From Shinisaurus crocodilurus (Eukaryota; Chordata; Lepidosauria; Squamata; Shinisauridae), in contig CM037876.1 in assembly GCA_021292165.1 (NCBI GenBank), positions 315,422,803 through 315,486,802 on the forward strand: 64,000 bases of DNA. Direction: 5' to 3'. The position numbers and the translations under genes are program-made. Of this stretch, positions 43,334-53,574 are shown one piece after another. A model generated the notes under the pieces. The model did not search any database. It was not told the DNA's origin and worked only from the letters and a program-made list of their open reading frames with translations. The number at the start of each line of letters is the position of its first letter. The stretch's first letter is position 1.

Positions 43334-43429
43334 CAGCCTTCCTCAAGCTGGTGCCCTCCAGATGTGTTGGACTACAATCCCCATCATCCCAAGGCAGCCT
43401 CCCGAGGGTGCCAGGTTGGGGGAAGGCTG
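43334..43429. mobile_element. hAT-type MITE-2, short copy
   Basis: 96 bp, CAGCCTTCCTCAAGC...GTTGGGGGAAGGCTG. Flanks GACTAATA and GACTAACA match at 7 of 8 bases. Confidence 0.85.
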
Positions 43430-43668
43430 GACTAACAACTCTAACTACAAAGGCAAACGCTAGCAGGCTACGCTTTGGATCCAGCCCCATCCTGAATCAA
43501 ATCGGGCTGATGCGGACAGTTTCGGGAGATGTCTGAATCGGAGCAGGACCCCTCCGGAGCAGACCCCATCTGCATCTGAACTCTGCTGGAAATCCAGCGG
43601 GACACAACAGACCCAGGCTGGGCATCTCCAAAAACGGATACGTTTCTCCACACGCTCTCCGTGCAAGG
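43430..43668. other. Unassigned stretch
   Basis: Nothing recognised; no repeat edge seen. Confidence 0.3.
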
Positions 43669-43805
43669 CAGCCTCCCCCAACCTGCCCCCCCCCAGATAT
43701 GTTGGACTACAACTCCCATATTCCCCCAGCCAGCATAGCTGGCTGGGGGAATAAGGGAGTTGTAGTCCAACATATCTGGGGGGGGGGGTAGGTTGGGGGA
43801 GGCTG
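43669..43805. mobile_element. MITE-2, long palindromic copy
   Basis: 137 bp near-palindrome, arms CAGCCTCCCCCAACC...GGTTGGGGGAGGCTG around AGCCAGCATAGCTGGCT. Flanks show no good 8-bp duplication. Confidence 0.82.
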
Positions 43806-44473
43806 ACATAAGGAAAACACCAGAGTGGAGAGAGAGGAGGCGGTGGCGAAGTTGAGTGCCTGGCAACTCCGTCTTCCAATCACACTGAATGGTTTTACCA
43901 GGGCTCGACCCACGACTCACCAGTGCTACACCCCATCATCCCCCCCCCGTCCTATCTATGAGGCTTGCCATTGAGGCTAGAGCCCATCCCACCCCTCACG
44001 GCTAGGTCTGCCAGTCTTCCAGGGTGCCATCCACACGCCCCGGTGCTCAGGCGGAAGCAGGGCCTTCCAAACTTCCCATCCATCCATACTGCAGAGATTC
44101 AACGCACCGCACCGGAGACGAGGGGCCTAGATCCTGGAAGAAGGAGGTTAGAAGTGTTCGGCAGAACCAGCCCTTCGAAGAGGAGCAAACGGTCCAAAGA
44201 TAACAAGAGCATCTGCACTGAGTTACTGAGGTGATATTTGTAGCTTCTGCCATGCCATGCGTCTTCCTCCGCTGTTCTCTTGCTCTACATTTCCATTCCA
44301 CGTTTCATTTTGTAATGAAATGAGAGACTGGTCTCTGAATGAGGCTGCTTAGAAGCCTCTCATCAAAGCACTAAAGGGTACCCCAACTAATGATGGGGAG
44401 TCAAAAACATTCTTTACAAAATACCCCACCCCCTTTACTATAGTACGTTCAACCCTCAGCAACATGGGCCCCG
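43806..44473. other. Unassigned flank of the LINE insertion
   Basis: C-run at about 43940. No family recognised. It supplies the start codon (44464) used by the LINE ORF that follows. Confidence 0.35.
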
Positions 44474-45801
44474 TGGTAGTAGCATTTATCGATTTGGCTA
44501 AGGCCTTTGATACTGTAGACCGTACAGCTCTCTGGACTATCCTTATGAAAATTGGATGCCCCAATAAATTTGTGAATATCTTGCGACTTCTCCATGACAA
44601 CATGACGGCAACGGTTTTGGACAACAACGGCTCTCATGGTGCTCCATTTAAAGTGGGATCAGGTGTTAAACAGGGATGTGTTATCGCCCCAACATTATTT
44701 GCCATTTTCATCGCCATGGTTTTACATCTTGTCAAGGGGAAACTTCCCACTGGTGTGGGAATTATATATCGAACAGATGGAAAGCTTTTTAATCTCAGCA
44801 GGCTGAAAGCAAAAAGTAAGGTAATTACAACCTCCGTTGTGGAACTTCAGTATGCTGATGATAATGTGGTCTCCGCACATTCAGAGGATGATCTCCAAAC
44901 TATCCTAAATGCTTTTGCAGAAGCATACGAAAAACTTGGCCTCTCACTTAACATCAAAAAGACCAAAGTGCTTCATCAGCAAGTGCAAGCTAACCCTTTG
45001 GTGATGCCATCTATCCAGCTTGGCGGGACAATACTGGAAAATGTCGATCATTTTCTCTATCTTGGCAGCTATCTTTCTGTTACAGCTAACATCGACAGTG
45101 AAATCCAGCATCGTCTGAGCTCCGCAAGTGCCGCATTTTCTCGAATGAAACATAGAGTGTTCGAGGATCGGGATATTTGTAAGAAGACCAAAACACTGGT
45201 TTATGAAGCCATTGTATTACCAACTTTATTGTATGCCTGCGAAACATGCACTATCTATAAACGTCACTTCCACCTCCTTGAAAGGTTTCATCAACGTTGC
45301 CTCCGGAAAATCCTGCGAATTACTTGGGAAGATAGACGAACAAATGTCAGTGTACTGGAAGAAGCAAAGACTACTAGCATTGAAAAAATGATCCTTCAAC
45401 GCCAACTTCAGTGGACCGGTCATGTTGTTCGAATGCCTGACTGCCGTCTCCCAAAGCAGTTACTTTACTCCCAACTCAAGAATGGAAAGCGGAATATCGG
45501 TGGTCAATATAAGAGGTTTAAAGATGTTCATAAGGCTAATCTAAAAAAATGCAATATAAACATCGAAAACTGGGAAGCTCTGGCCCATGAACGATCTAAA
45601 TGGAGGTTGGCCTTTCACAAAGGTTCCATGGACTTTGAAGAAGCCCGAGTGCAAGGTGAAAGGGAGAAACGTGCTAAGCGAAAAGCACGTCAAATGAATC
45701 CTTTACAGGACCATCTCCTATCTGGTAACCTGTGTCCTCACTGTGGGAAGCTGTGTGGATCTAGAATTGGCCTCCACAGTCACTTACGGACCCATCGCTA
45801 G
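44464..45801 (+). CDS. LINE reverse transcriptase (C-terminal two thirds) with zinc finger
   Basis: 445 codons without a stop. Residues 8-19 FIDLAKAFDTVD (first catalytic Asp), 67-71 GVKQG, 130-133 YADD (catalytic Asp pair), 160-168 LSLNIKKTK, then a long C-terminal region (LYACETCTIYKRHF, LQWTGHVVRMPDCRLP) typical of LINE ORF2. It ends in a C2H2 finger, C424-x2-C427-x12-H440-x3-H444. Residues 1-7 (MGPVVVA) come from host flank and the start codon is therefore accidental. The enzyme copies RNA into DNA at nicked target sites, but without an endonuclease and the RT N-terminus this copy should be inactive. The intact frame suggests a recent insertion or, less likely, selection on the fragment. 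Confidence 0.85.
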   Translation: MGPVVVAFIDLAKAFDTVDRTALWTILMKIGCPNKFVNILRLLHDNMTATVLDNNGSHGAPFKVGSGVKQGCVIAPTLFAIFIAMVLHLVKGKLPTGVGIIYRTDGKLFNLSRLKAKSKVITTSVVELQYADDNVVSAHSEDDLQTILNAFAEAYEKLGLSLNIKKTKVLHQQVQANPLVMPSIQLGGTILENVDHFLYLGSYLSVTANIDSEIQHRLSSASAAFSRMKHRVFEDRDICKKTKTLVYEAIVLPTLLYACETCTIYKRHFHLLERFHQRCLRKILRITWEDRRTNVSVLEEAKTTSIEKMILQRQLQWTGHVVRMPDCRLPKQLLYSQLKNGKRNIGGQYKRFKDVHKANLKKCNINIENWEALAHERSKWRLAFHKGSMDFEEARVQGEREKRAKRKARQMNPLQDHLLSGNLCPHCGKLCGSRIGLHSHLRTHR

Positions 45802-45888
45802 AGTCTACACAATCTTCTTTAGAATTTCCTCCTTTTATCCCGGAAGACAATCTTACTCGGTCACGAGTGATCGCCTGATGAATGATGA
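44484..45888 (+). mobile_element. 5'-truncated LINE with 10-bp target duplication
   Basis: 1.4 kb retrotransposon insertion flanked by the perfect direct repeat TGGTAGTAGC (44474-44483 and 45889-45898). It starts abruptly at the FIDLAKAFDTVD motif of reverse transcriptase, so the endonuclease and first RT blocks are missing. It ends in a short 3' UTR with a GATGAATGATGA tail. RTE-like or related clade; I cannot fix the clade by eye. Confidence 0.88.
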
Positions 45889-45898
45889 TGGTAGTAGC

Positions 45899-46598
45899 GT
45901 GAGTAGGATGGGTGTAGAACTGAGCACTCGGGCACAGTCTTATAAAAGAAAAAGGGAAATTAGATTTTTATCTAAGAAAACCATAGGTGATTAAGGTAAA
46001 ACAGCAGAAGAACAGATTAAAATGGGACAAAAGGAACAGACAACACAAGCATCAAATGAAGGGTGGGCTGGGAAGCTGTAGTTCTTGGCTGCAGGAAAGC
46101 AGTTGAAGGCTCCAGACATCTCTAGTTAAAACTGGCTGCGGAGACATTTTGCAGATGCAAAGCGGAGGAGGGAGTCTCCTTCCCAAATGTCTCTGGGGAG
46201 GGGGAATATTCCCACTGATACCCCCAGTCTGAGATCAGGTCCTCCTTGGAAGGATCCAAGAGGAAGCACTTCTGAGGGAGCCCTGGCACCTGCCTCTTCT
46301 AGTTAACCCTGAAGTACCCGGAGGCACTGGGCAGTCACCCAGGGAACACCTTAGGTTATTCTGTGAATTGCTGGGCTTACCAGAAGACAACCACCCCACC
46401 ATCGTCACCATCACCATCGTCGTCGTCACCGTCACTATCTTTATTTGTTTGCTTCTTTTCCAGGATAAACCCTGTTCCCATCACAGCCCTCTCCGTTATG
46501 GTGCAGGGAAAACAGGAAGGCCTGGCTTGGGTTAACCCTTCACTTGTGGAATTTGATGGGGCTTTGGCACCAGCGGCTCCTGTGCCTGGAACCCAGAC
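45899..46598. other. Unassigned stretch
   Basis: A CCATCATCGTCACC-type simple run lies at about 46395-46437. Nothing else recognised. Confidence 0.3.
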
Positions 46599-46606
46599 CC
46601 TTAAAG

Positions 46607-47186
46607 CAGGGGTCTTCAAACTAAGGCCCGCGGGCCACATCCGGCCCGCCTTGCCTTTTTATCCGGCCCGGCGGCCGATTGGCGGAAGCAGACTTTTTTT
46701 TTTAACTCTTTCGCTTCAAGCGCCGATTCTTTTGTCGAGTATGCTCATTTGTGTGATGGCAAAAACAAAAGTATATTCGTGTTACTAGGCATTTAACAAT
46801 TGTGCAATTATATATGTAAATACCACCAGCCCTGCCAGGAGTATTCATTAATATTCCCCCTTCTTCCTTCCCTGTTCCTTTTTCCTTGTGTGTCCTGTCT
46901 TTTTAGATTGTAAGCCTGCGGGCAGGGACTGTCTTGTTAATTGCTGTAAACCGCCCAGAGAGCTTCAGCTATTGGGCGGTATAAAAAATAAATAAATAAA
47001 TAAATAAAATAACTTTCCATTTAAGGGGGAAAAAATTCACACCTATCAAGTAAAAAAAAAGGGACCCGGTTCCTTTTTTTTAAACTTGATCCATTCATTC
47101 ATATTTTTTTCAAACTATAGTCTGGCCCCCCAACAGTCTGAGGGACAATGAACTGGCCCCCTGTTTAAAAAGTTTGAGGACCCCTG
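46607..47186 (-). mobile_element. hAT-type 580-bp element, copy 2
   Basis: 580 bp, ends CAGGGGTCTTCAAACT / AGTTTGAGGACCCCTG, perfect 8-bp duplication CCTTAAAG (46599-46606 and 47187-47194). Inverted relative to copy 1 at 37707-38280 and nearly identical over its whole length, including the inner LINE-like tail (TTGTAAGCCTGCGGGCAGGG to CTATTGGGCGGTATAAAAAA). Confidence 0.93.
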
Positions 47187-47194
47187 CCTTAAAG

Positions 47195-48119
47195 GGTGCA
47201 TTTTGCCCAGGCAAAGGGCTTATGGTGCTCAGGTAGCTGTCAGCATGTCCAACAATGGAGGGCAATTGGGTGGTTTGCCTCCTTCTATTTCCTAACCTTT
47301 TAAATTCTTTTTAAAATATGTTTAGGGGAGGAGAGGGGAGTTGAATTTCTGAATTGCCTCTTTGACGTTTGTGTTTGTAGACGTGAATCTCTCTGATTTT
47401 GATCATCAATTTTGCAATGAGGTATTCATTTAGATTGGTTGCCATAGAAACTAGAGGAAATCCACTCCAACCCTTAAAAAAAATACTCAACACTCCCTTG
47501 TTTCATTTTGACAGAAAATGGCTGCCTGCACATCTTTCCAATGTTTTATGGAGGAAAACCCTGACTGCTCTTCAAATGGGCACGATTCAGACAATAATCC
47601 TGCCCAGGCTGATTTTAATGGAGATTACTCGGTGTGAATCGTTTGTGTGTGCGTGTGTGTGTGTGTGTGTGCATGCGTGTGTGTGTGTGTGAACATTCCC
47701 CCTCCCCTCCCCAAAGAATCAGCTCTGCACAGAAAGTCTTTGAGAATAGGCATGTCGTCTCCAGAAAAAGCGGGGGGGGGGGGAGAGAAAGGAAAGAGCT
47801 GCGGAACGGAACTGAGGATTTAAAAAAATCTTTAAAAAAGAAAAGAAAAAAGAATACAGTTAGCAAAGCTAAACTTACAAAAATTAGCATTCAACAGGCA
47901 AATGATGAGAGTACCCGAGGAGATATTTTAGATCTCCAGTTATAAATTACAATGCTATTTATGTGCTTTTAAATATTTATTTTAAAAGGGAATTTGCATT
48001 CAATAAAAATGATGCCTATGAGGGTACATATAAATTTATCTATGAAATCCGGCATGCTTATCCATTCTTCAAGCCTCTGAAGAGGGACGCCGCTGGTGGG
48101 GGGGTGGGAGCGCCGAGTG
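47195..48119. other. Unassigned, with (GT)n at 47642-47691
   Basis: The microsatellite is imperfect (GTGC and GCAT interruptions). A G11 run follows at about 47771. AT-rich sequence at 47940-48060 is unassigned. Confidence 0.4.
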
Positions 48120-48244
48120 CGCTGCGCCAGCTTCCGGGTTCCCCGCTGAGACATCTGCTTGGCCGCTCCGGGGCAGCAGGGGCGCTGGCCCAGATGGGCC
48201 CACTTTGGCCTGATCCAGCTGCAAGACTTCCTCTTACATTCTTA
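48120..48244 (+). mobile_element. LINE-B 3' tail, target of the L2 insertion
   Basis: GGCCGCTCCGGGGCAGCAGGG..CAGATGGGCCCACTTTGGCC and TGATCCAGCTGCAAGACTTCC, then CTTACATTCTTATG, the LINE-B end. The L2 inserted at this end. Confidence 0.65.
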
Positions 48245-48258
48245 TGTTCCGGGTGGAG

Positions 48259-51200
48259 CCGCCTTGCCCCACCTGCAGCTGCTTGGTTGTGGGGCCAGAA
48301 AGACCAGGCCCCAGCGGGGGAGGGTCCGCCGCCGGCGGGGTCGCCACCAAAGGGGCGACACCAAAGGGGGTCGCCCCTTTGGGGGAGCCACTTCGGGGGT
48401 GGCACGAGGGCGAGGGCCTGTCCCCCTGCTGCTGGGGATATAGATGGGGCTGAGAGTTTTTAAGAGGCCCTTCCTTTTTGAAGGGCTGGGGCTTTTTAGG
48501 GGTTGATTTTAGGGGTGGGTCTCCCGCCTGATTGGCGGAAGCGAGGGGGCATGTGTCTCTCCAGGGAGATAGTGGGGGGAGTTCTGGGGGGCAAACGGTA
48601 CCAACGTTGAGCGGCAGGCGTTGGCAGAGCGCTAGGGGCAGGCCACACCGAGTAAGGGGAACAAGGGATCGATGCTTAATATCTATCCCTTGTTCCGGGC
48701 CTGCCCAGAGCCAAGGGATAACTGGGGGATGTGTTGCTCCTCCCCCCACCCTGCGTTTGCTGTTGTGCAATGCCAGGTCCGTTACCCAAAAAACATCTCT
48801 CATCCATGACTTGATCATGGATGAGGGTGCGGACCTGGCATGTGTTACGGAAACCTGGCTGGACGAGGCCGCTGCTCCAACTCTGGCGGCCTTGTGTCCG
48901 GCCGGTTTCTCGTATGCCCAGCAGCCAAGGGTTGGGGGACGGGAAGGGGGAGTGGCTGTTATCTACCGGGAGTCCTTGGTCCTCACCAGACTCCCTCTCC
49001 GGGAGACCAAGTTTATTGAGTGCATGTACTGGAGGTTGGGTCCAAAGGGCAGCCTGGGGATTCTGCTCGTGTACCGTCCACCCCGCTGCACGACAGACTC
49101 CCTGGCCGAGGTGCTGGAGGTGGTCTCCGATGTGCGTGTGTTGTCCCCCAGGCTAGTGGTGCTGGGGGACTTCAACGTGCATTCGGGGGCTTCCCTCACG
49201 GGGGCACCTCGGGACTTCATGGAGACCATGGCTTCCTGGGAGCTGCACTCTGTATTAACTGGACCTACCCATGTAGCCGGTCATGCGCTGGACTTGGTTT
49301 TTGTTTCTGGAGAGGGGGGAAATGATCTGGAAATCGGGGGTATATCCACCACCCCCTTGTCATGGTCAGATCACTATCTGGTGGGGTTGGATTTCTCGGT
49401 GCCACAACCCCTCTGCAGGGGTGAGGGACCTATTAGGATGGTCCGCCCCAGGCGTCTTATGGATCCAGATGGATTCCTGAACGCGCTTGGGGAATTGGAG
49501 CACACAAACGGTAGCTCAGTCGAGACCCTGGTGAATGACTGGAATGCTGCAATCACCAGGGCATTAGACCGAGTTGCCCCGAAGCACCCTCTTCGCCTAA
49601 ACAGAGCTCGCGCGGCGCCATGGTTCACTCCGTCGCTGCGAGCTCTGAAACAAGAGGTGAGAAGGCTAGAGCGCCGATGGCGAAATTCCCGCTCCGAAGA
49701 CGATTGAACACGGGTTAGAGCTGCATCTTCAGCCTACCGGGTGGCGGTGAAGGCAGCAAAAAAGAATTTCTATGCTGCCTCCATTGCGTCTGCGGAGTGC
49801 TGCCCCAGGAGGCTGTTCCAAGTGGTCCGGAGTCTGGTCGGTCCAGTCGCTCCGGATCCACTGGAACAGTCAAAAGCCTCCTGTGAGGCTTTAGCAAAGC
49901 ACTTCGCAGATAAAATCGATCGGATTAGGAGTGGGATATCGTACGTCGTGGACACAGGGAGTGAGCGGGAGGAGGCCAATGGCAGACCGGTTTTGTGGGA
50001 TCGGTTTCAGCTTCTTCCTTCTGATGAAGTGGACAAGGTGCTTTCATCTGTGAGGCTGACCACCTGCTTGCTTGACCCTTGCCCGTCCTGGCTCATCATG
50101 AGCTGCAGGGAGAGACTGGGTGAGGGGATCAAGGCGGTGGTGAATGCCTCCCTCGAGGAGGGAGTGATGCCATCAGCCCTCAAGGAGGCAGTAATAAGAC
50201 CGCTTCTAAAGAAGCCCTCCTTGGATCCCCAGGATTTAAACAACTTTCGCCCAGTCTCCAATTTACCATTTCTGGGCAAGGTGATCGAGCGGGTGGTGGG
50301 TGCTCAGTTGAAGGCACACTTGGATGAAGCCGATTATTTGGATCCGTGCCAGTCGGGCTTCAGGTCTGGACATGGGACGGAGACGGCCTTGGTCGCCTTG
50401 GTGGATGATATGAGGAGGGCTTTGGATAGGGGCGAATGCTCCTTTCTAGTCCTCCTCGATCTCTCGGCGGCTTTTGATACCGTTGACCACGGTGTCCTCC
50501 TGGACCGTCTGGAGGGGTTGGGCTTGGGAGGCACTGTATTGCAGTGGTTCCGGTCCTTCCTCTCTGGAAGGTATCAGAGGGTAGTTCTCGGGGAAGAGGC
50601 TTCGGACCCTCGGCTGCTCACTTGTGGAGTGCCGCAGGGTTCCATCCTCTCCCCGATGTTATTCAACATCTACCTCAAGCCGCTGGGAGCTATCATCAGG
50701 AGGTTTGGGGTGCAGTGTCATCAGTATGCGGATGACACACAGCTCTACCTCTGTTTTAAGTCCTCACCGAGGTTGGCCGTTGAGACCCTGTCCAAGTGCC
50801 TGGAGTCAGTGGCTGGCTGGATGGGAAGGAACATGCTGAAACTGAACCCTGACAAGACCGAGGTACTTCTGGTGGGGGACAAGGGAAAGTTAGGGGATGT
50901 TGACCTGGTGCTGAATGGGGTACATCTACCCCTGAAGGACCAGGTCCGCAGCTTGGGGGTCATTCTAGACTCCCAGCTGTCCATGGAGGCTCAGGTGGCA
51001 GCTGTGAGCCGGGCGGCGCTGTATCAACTCCATCTGATACGGCAGCTGCGCCCCTACCTTCCTAATCACCTGCTCCCATCAGTGGTTCATGCCTTGGTCT
51101 CCTCTCGCCTAGACTACTGTAATGCGCTCTATGTGGGGTTACCCTTGAAGACGGTCCGGAAGCTTCAGCTGGTACAGAACGCGGCGGCTCGCCTGATTAA

Positions 51201-51725
51201 GGGCAGCTGCCGGCGTGATCACATCATGCCAGTGCTTAATGAGTTGCACTGGCTACCAGTTGCTTGCCGAGCCGAATTCAAGGTGTTGGTTTTGACCTTT
51301 AAAACCCTACACGGCTCCGGCCCAGCTTATCTCAAGGAGCGCCTCCAGCAACATCAAGTAGGCCGCTCAACAAGGTCTGCCACGGATGGCCTTCTCCTTA
51401 TCCCATCAGCCAGAGCAGCCAGGCTGGTTGGGACTAGGAAGAGGGCCTTCTCTGTGGCGGCCCCCACATTATGGAACTCCCTCCCTAGTGACCTTCGCTA
51501 TGCCCCCTCCGTGATGAGCTTCCGCCGTGCATTAAAAACATGGCTGTTCAGGCGGGAATATGGGGTGGGTTAGATTTTTAATGAGAATTTTTTATATTGT
51601 TTTAATTATTATATTTTATTGTGTTGTTTTGTTGTATTTTAATTGTACATCGCCCAGGGTGGCCGGGTGACCGGCCAGATGGGCGATTGATAAATATAAT
51701 AAATAAATAAATAAATAAATAAATA
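48259..51725 (+). mobile_element. Full-length or near full-length L2 LINE
   Basis: 3.47 kb flanked by a perfect 15-bp target duplication ATGTTCCGGGTGGAG (48244-48258 and 51726-51740). Structure: GC-rich 5' UTR, one long ORF (endonuclease then reverse transcriptase), and a short T-rich 3' UTR with CGCCCAGGGTGGCCGGGTGACC and an (AATA)n tail. The target duplication shows that the 5' end is that of the inserted copy. Young by appearance: the ORF holds a single nonsense codon. Confidence 0.93.
48532..51573 (+). pseudogene. L2 ORF2: endonuclease and reverse transcriptase, one stop codon
   Basis: The frame from 48532 runs to a TGA at 49705-49707 and continues in the same frame to 51573. First part (391 codons): APE-like endonuclease with LCN (78-80), TETWL (106-110), YRPP (181-184), GDFN (212-215), HALDLVF (251-257) and SDH (279-281). 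Second part, numbered from the ATG at 49741: FRPVSNLPF (169-177), QSGFRSGHGTETAL (204-217), DLSAAFDTVD (240-249), GVPQGSILSP (296-305), YADDTQLY (329-336), then a C-terminal region with RLDYCNALYVGLP and FSVAAPTLWNSLP. All catalytic positions of both enzymes are visible. The TGA could be a C-to-T change of a CGA codon at a CpG. As it stands this copy cannot make the joint protein. Confidence 0.93.
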
Positions 51726-51740
51726 ATGTTCCGGGTGGAG

Positions 51741-52214
51741 AAAAGCCCGCGGACATTTGGTAACACCTGGGCCCCGGCACAAACACCATGCCACACATCT
51801 AAGAAGGACATGCCCATCTGGTGTTCCACGCGGCCGACGTCTCCATGAGGCCACGTTGCCTGGCCTAGACATGCGGTCTTAGCATGTGTAGGGATCTGTG
51901 GCGTGCTCCAGCATGCTTACTCTGCATGCTCCCTCCAGCAGCTGAAGGAGTCCTGGTTTAGTGGAGAGGCCAGCTGTGCGTAATGCTGCATGGGCAAGCC
52001 TCTCTCACGTGCTTGGCATCAAGTTTTGATTGGACCTGGTATGACCCACCTCAGAGAAAAGGCATTCAATGGTAGCCTGATGGCACATTTAGTCAAGAAC
52101 AAGCCACCAAGTGCAGTCTAAGTCTGGGGTAGGCCAGCTCCAAGACTGGCCAAGGAAGGGTTGCCATTGGCTACCACTGCCGGCGCCCAGTCCTGGAATT
52201 CCTGCCCAGCCAAT
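51741..52214. other. Unassigned stretch
   Basis: No family or domain recognised. Confidence 0.3.
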
Positions 52215-52350
52215 GCCATAATTAGCAAATTTCATGACTTGATTCTGCGTTGTGTGCTTCCTCTGGACTGTCCTGAATCTACCACCAATCAATTTCATTG
52301 GGCAACCCCAAGTTCTCGTATTACGAGAGGAAGAAATACTTTCTCCACAC
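52215..52350 (-). mobile_element. LINE-B ORF2 fragment
   Basis: The minus-strand frame has MKLIGGRFRTVQRK followed by TTQNQVMKFANYG, the GGRFRTDQRK...VNLWN region of LINE-B. Confidence 0.65.
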
Positions 52351-52430
52351 GATCGGTGGCAGTCGGCGATGTCTTTCAACATGTGTGGAATACATTTACT
52401 CTGAAGGCAGAACAATGGGGTGGTTTGTTT

Positions 52431-52615
52431 CATAGAATCATAGAATCATAGAAAAGTAGAGTTGGAAGGGGCCTACAAGGCCATCGAGTCCAACCCCCTG
52501 CTCAATGCAGGAATCCAGGTCAAAGCATCTCCGACAGATGGCTGTCCAGCTGCACCTTGAATGCCTCCAGAGTGGGAGAGCCCACCACCTCCCTAGGTAG
52601 TTGATTCCATTGTCA
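52431..52615 (-). mobile_element. CR1 3' end
   Basis: Octamers, 3' UTR and the last ORF2 codons on the minus strand, stopping at the NQLPREVV region. Confidence 0.92.
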
Positions 52616-53267
52616 CCTTATCCAGCCAGGAGTGCCCCCCAGTGGGCTGGTCCTTCTGAGGAGCATTTTGTGCTGGTACAACACACGTCACAGCTAATTG
52701 TGAGTTGTCACAGTTTAAAAAATGAACGTGGAGTCAGAAATCTTGGTGGAAACGCTTTCTTAGAATGAAAGCTGGACTGATCCGTGGAACTTGGGACCGT
52801 TTTTCCTGTTTGTTTACTACTGTGCTGCTCTCTCCCCTGGTGCCTTTTAGCATAATGCAATATGAACTTCCCCATCTGTGGCAACCTGCTGGCTTTCCTT
52901 CCTTGTGTCTGGGAGTATGAGACAGAGAGCGAGAGAGCTGAGGAGAGGCCGTGCCCCTGGAAGGCTCCATCTCTCCCTTGATAACATGCTTTTCTCATGC
53001 CTGCATTGCAAAGAAAACCCAGAGCACCACTTCAAATGCTAAACTTAATTTCATGTGGCAGAACGTGAAAGGAGGACATCACTGCAACGTTGAGGCCTGG
53101 GAGCCCTGTGGGGGAGGCGAGGTAGAAAACAGAAATAGTTGCTTGGCTTGGTTTTCAAACACCAGCCAACACAATTGGCACTGCAAAAAAGAAAGAAAGC
53201 GGGGCGCTACTACGGCCCCTGGCAATGGCGAGCGCTGCCCGCGGGGCTGTCGGAGAAGTTCTCCTCC
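52616..53267. other. Unassigned stretch
   Basis: Nothing recognised. Confidence 0.3.
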
Positions 53268-53275
53268 CTCTGGAG

Positions 53276-53436
53276 CAGGGCCGGTGCTACCATTAGGACA
53301 ACTAGGCGGCTGCCTAGGGCGCCGGGCTAAAGGGGGCACCAGGAGCATAGGGCTGGAGGGAGGCCTCAAGTGGGAAGAGGGGGGCGCTAAATATCTGATC
53401 TTGCCTAGGGCACCAAGCTGCCTTGCACCGGCCCTG
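53276..53436. mobile_element. hAT-type MITE, single copy in window
   Basis: 161 bp with CAGGGCCGGTG / CACCGGCCCTG ends and a perfect 8-bp duplication CTCTGGAG (53268-53275 and 53437-53444). No other copy seen in the window. Confidence 0.9.
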
Positions 53437-53574
53437 CTCTGGAGAAATGTGGTGGAGATGAATTGCCCCCCAGCCCGCCCCCAATTTCTCTGTGCACAGA
53501 TGGGGGGGGGGATTTCGAGAGCCCGCTTGCGCACAGCTCTAATAGCACCTCCCCTGTTTTTCCTGCTTACGTTC

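Noticed and set aside
45740..45801. Host C2H2 zinc-finger gene
   Set aside because: The single finger is the C-terminus of a LINE ORF2 and is contiguous with its RT domain.
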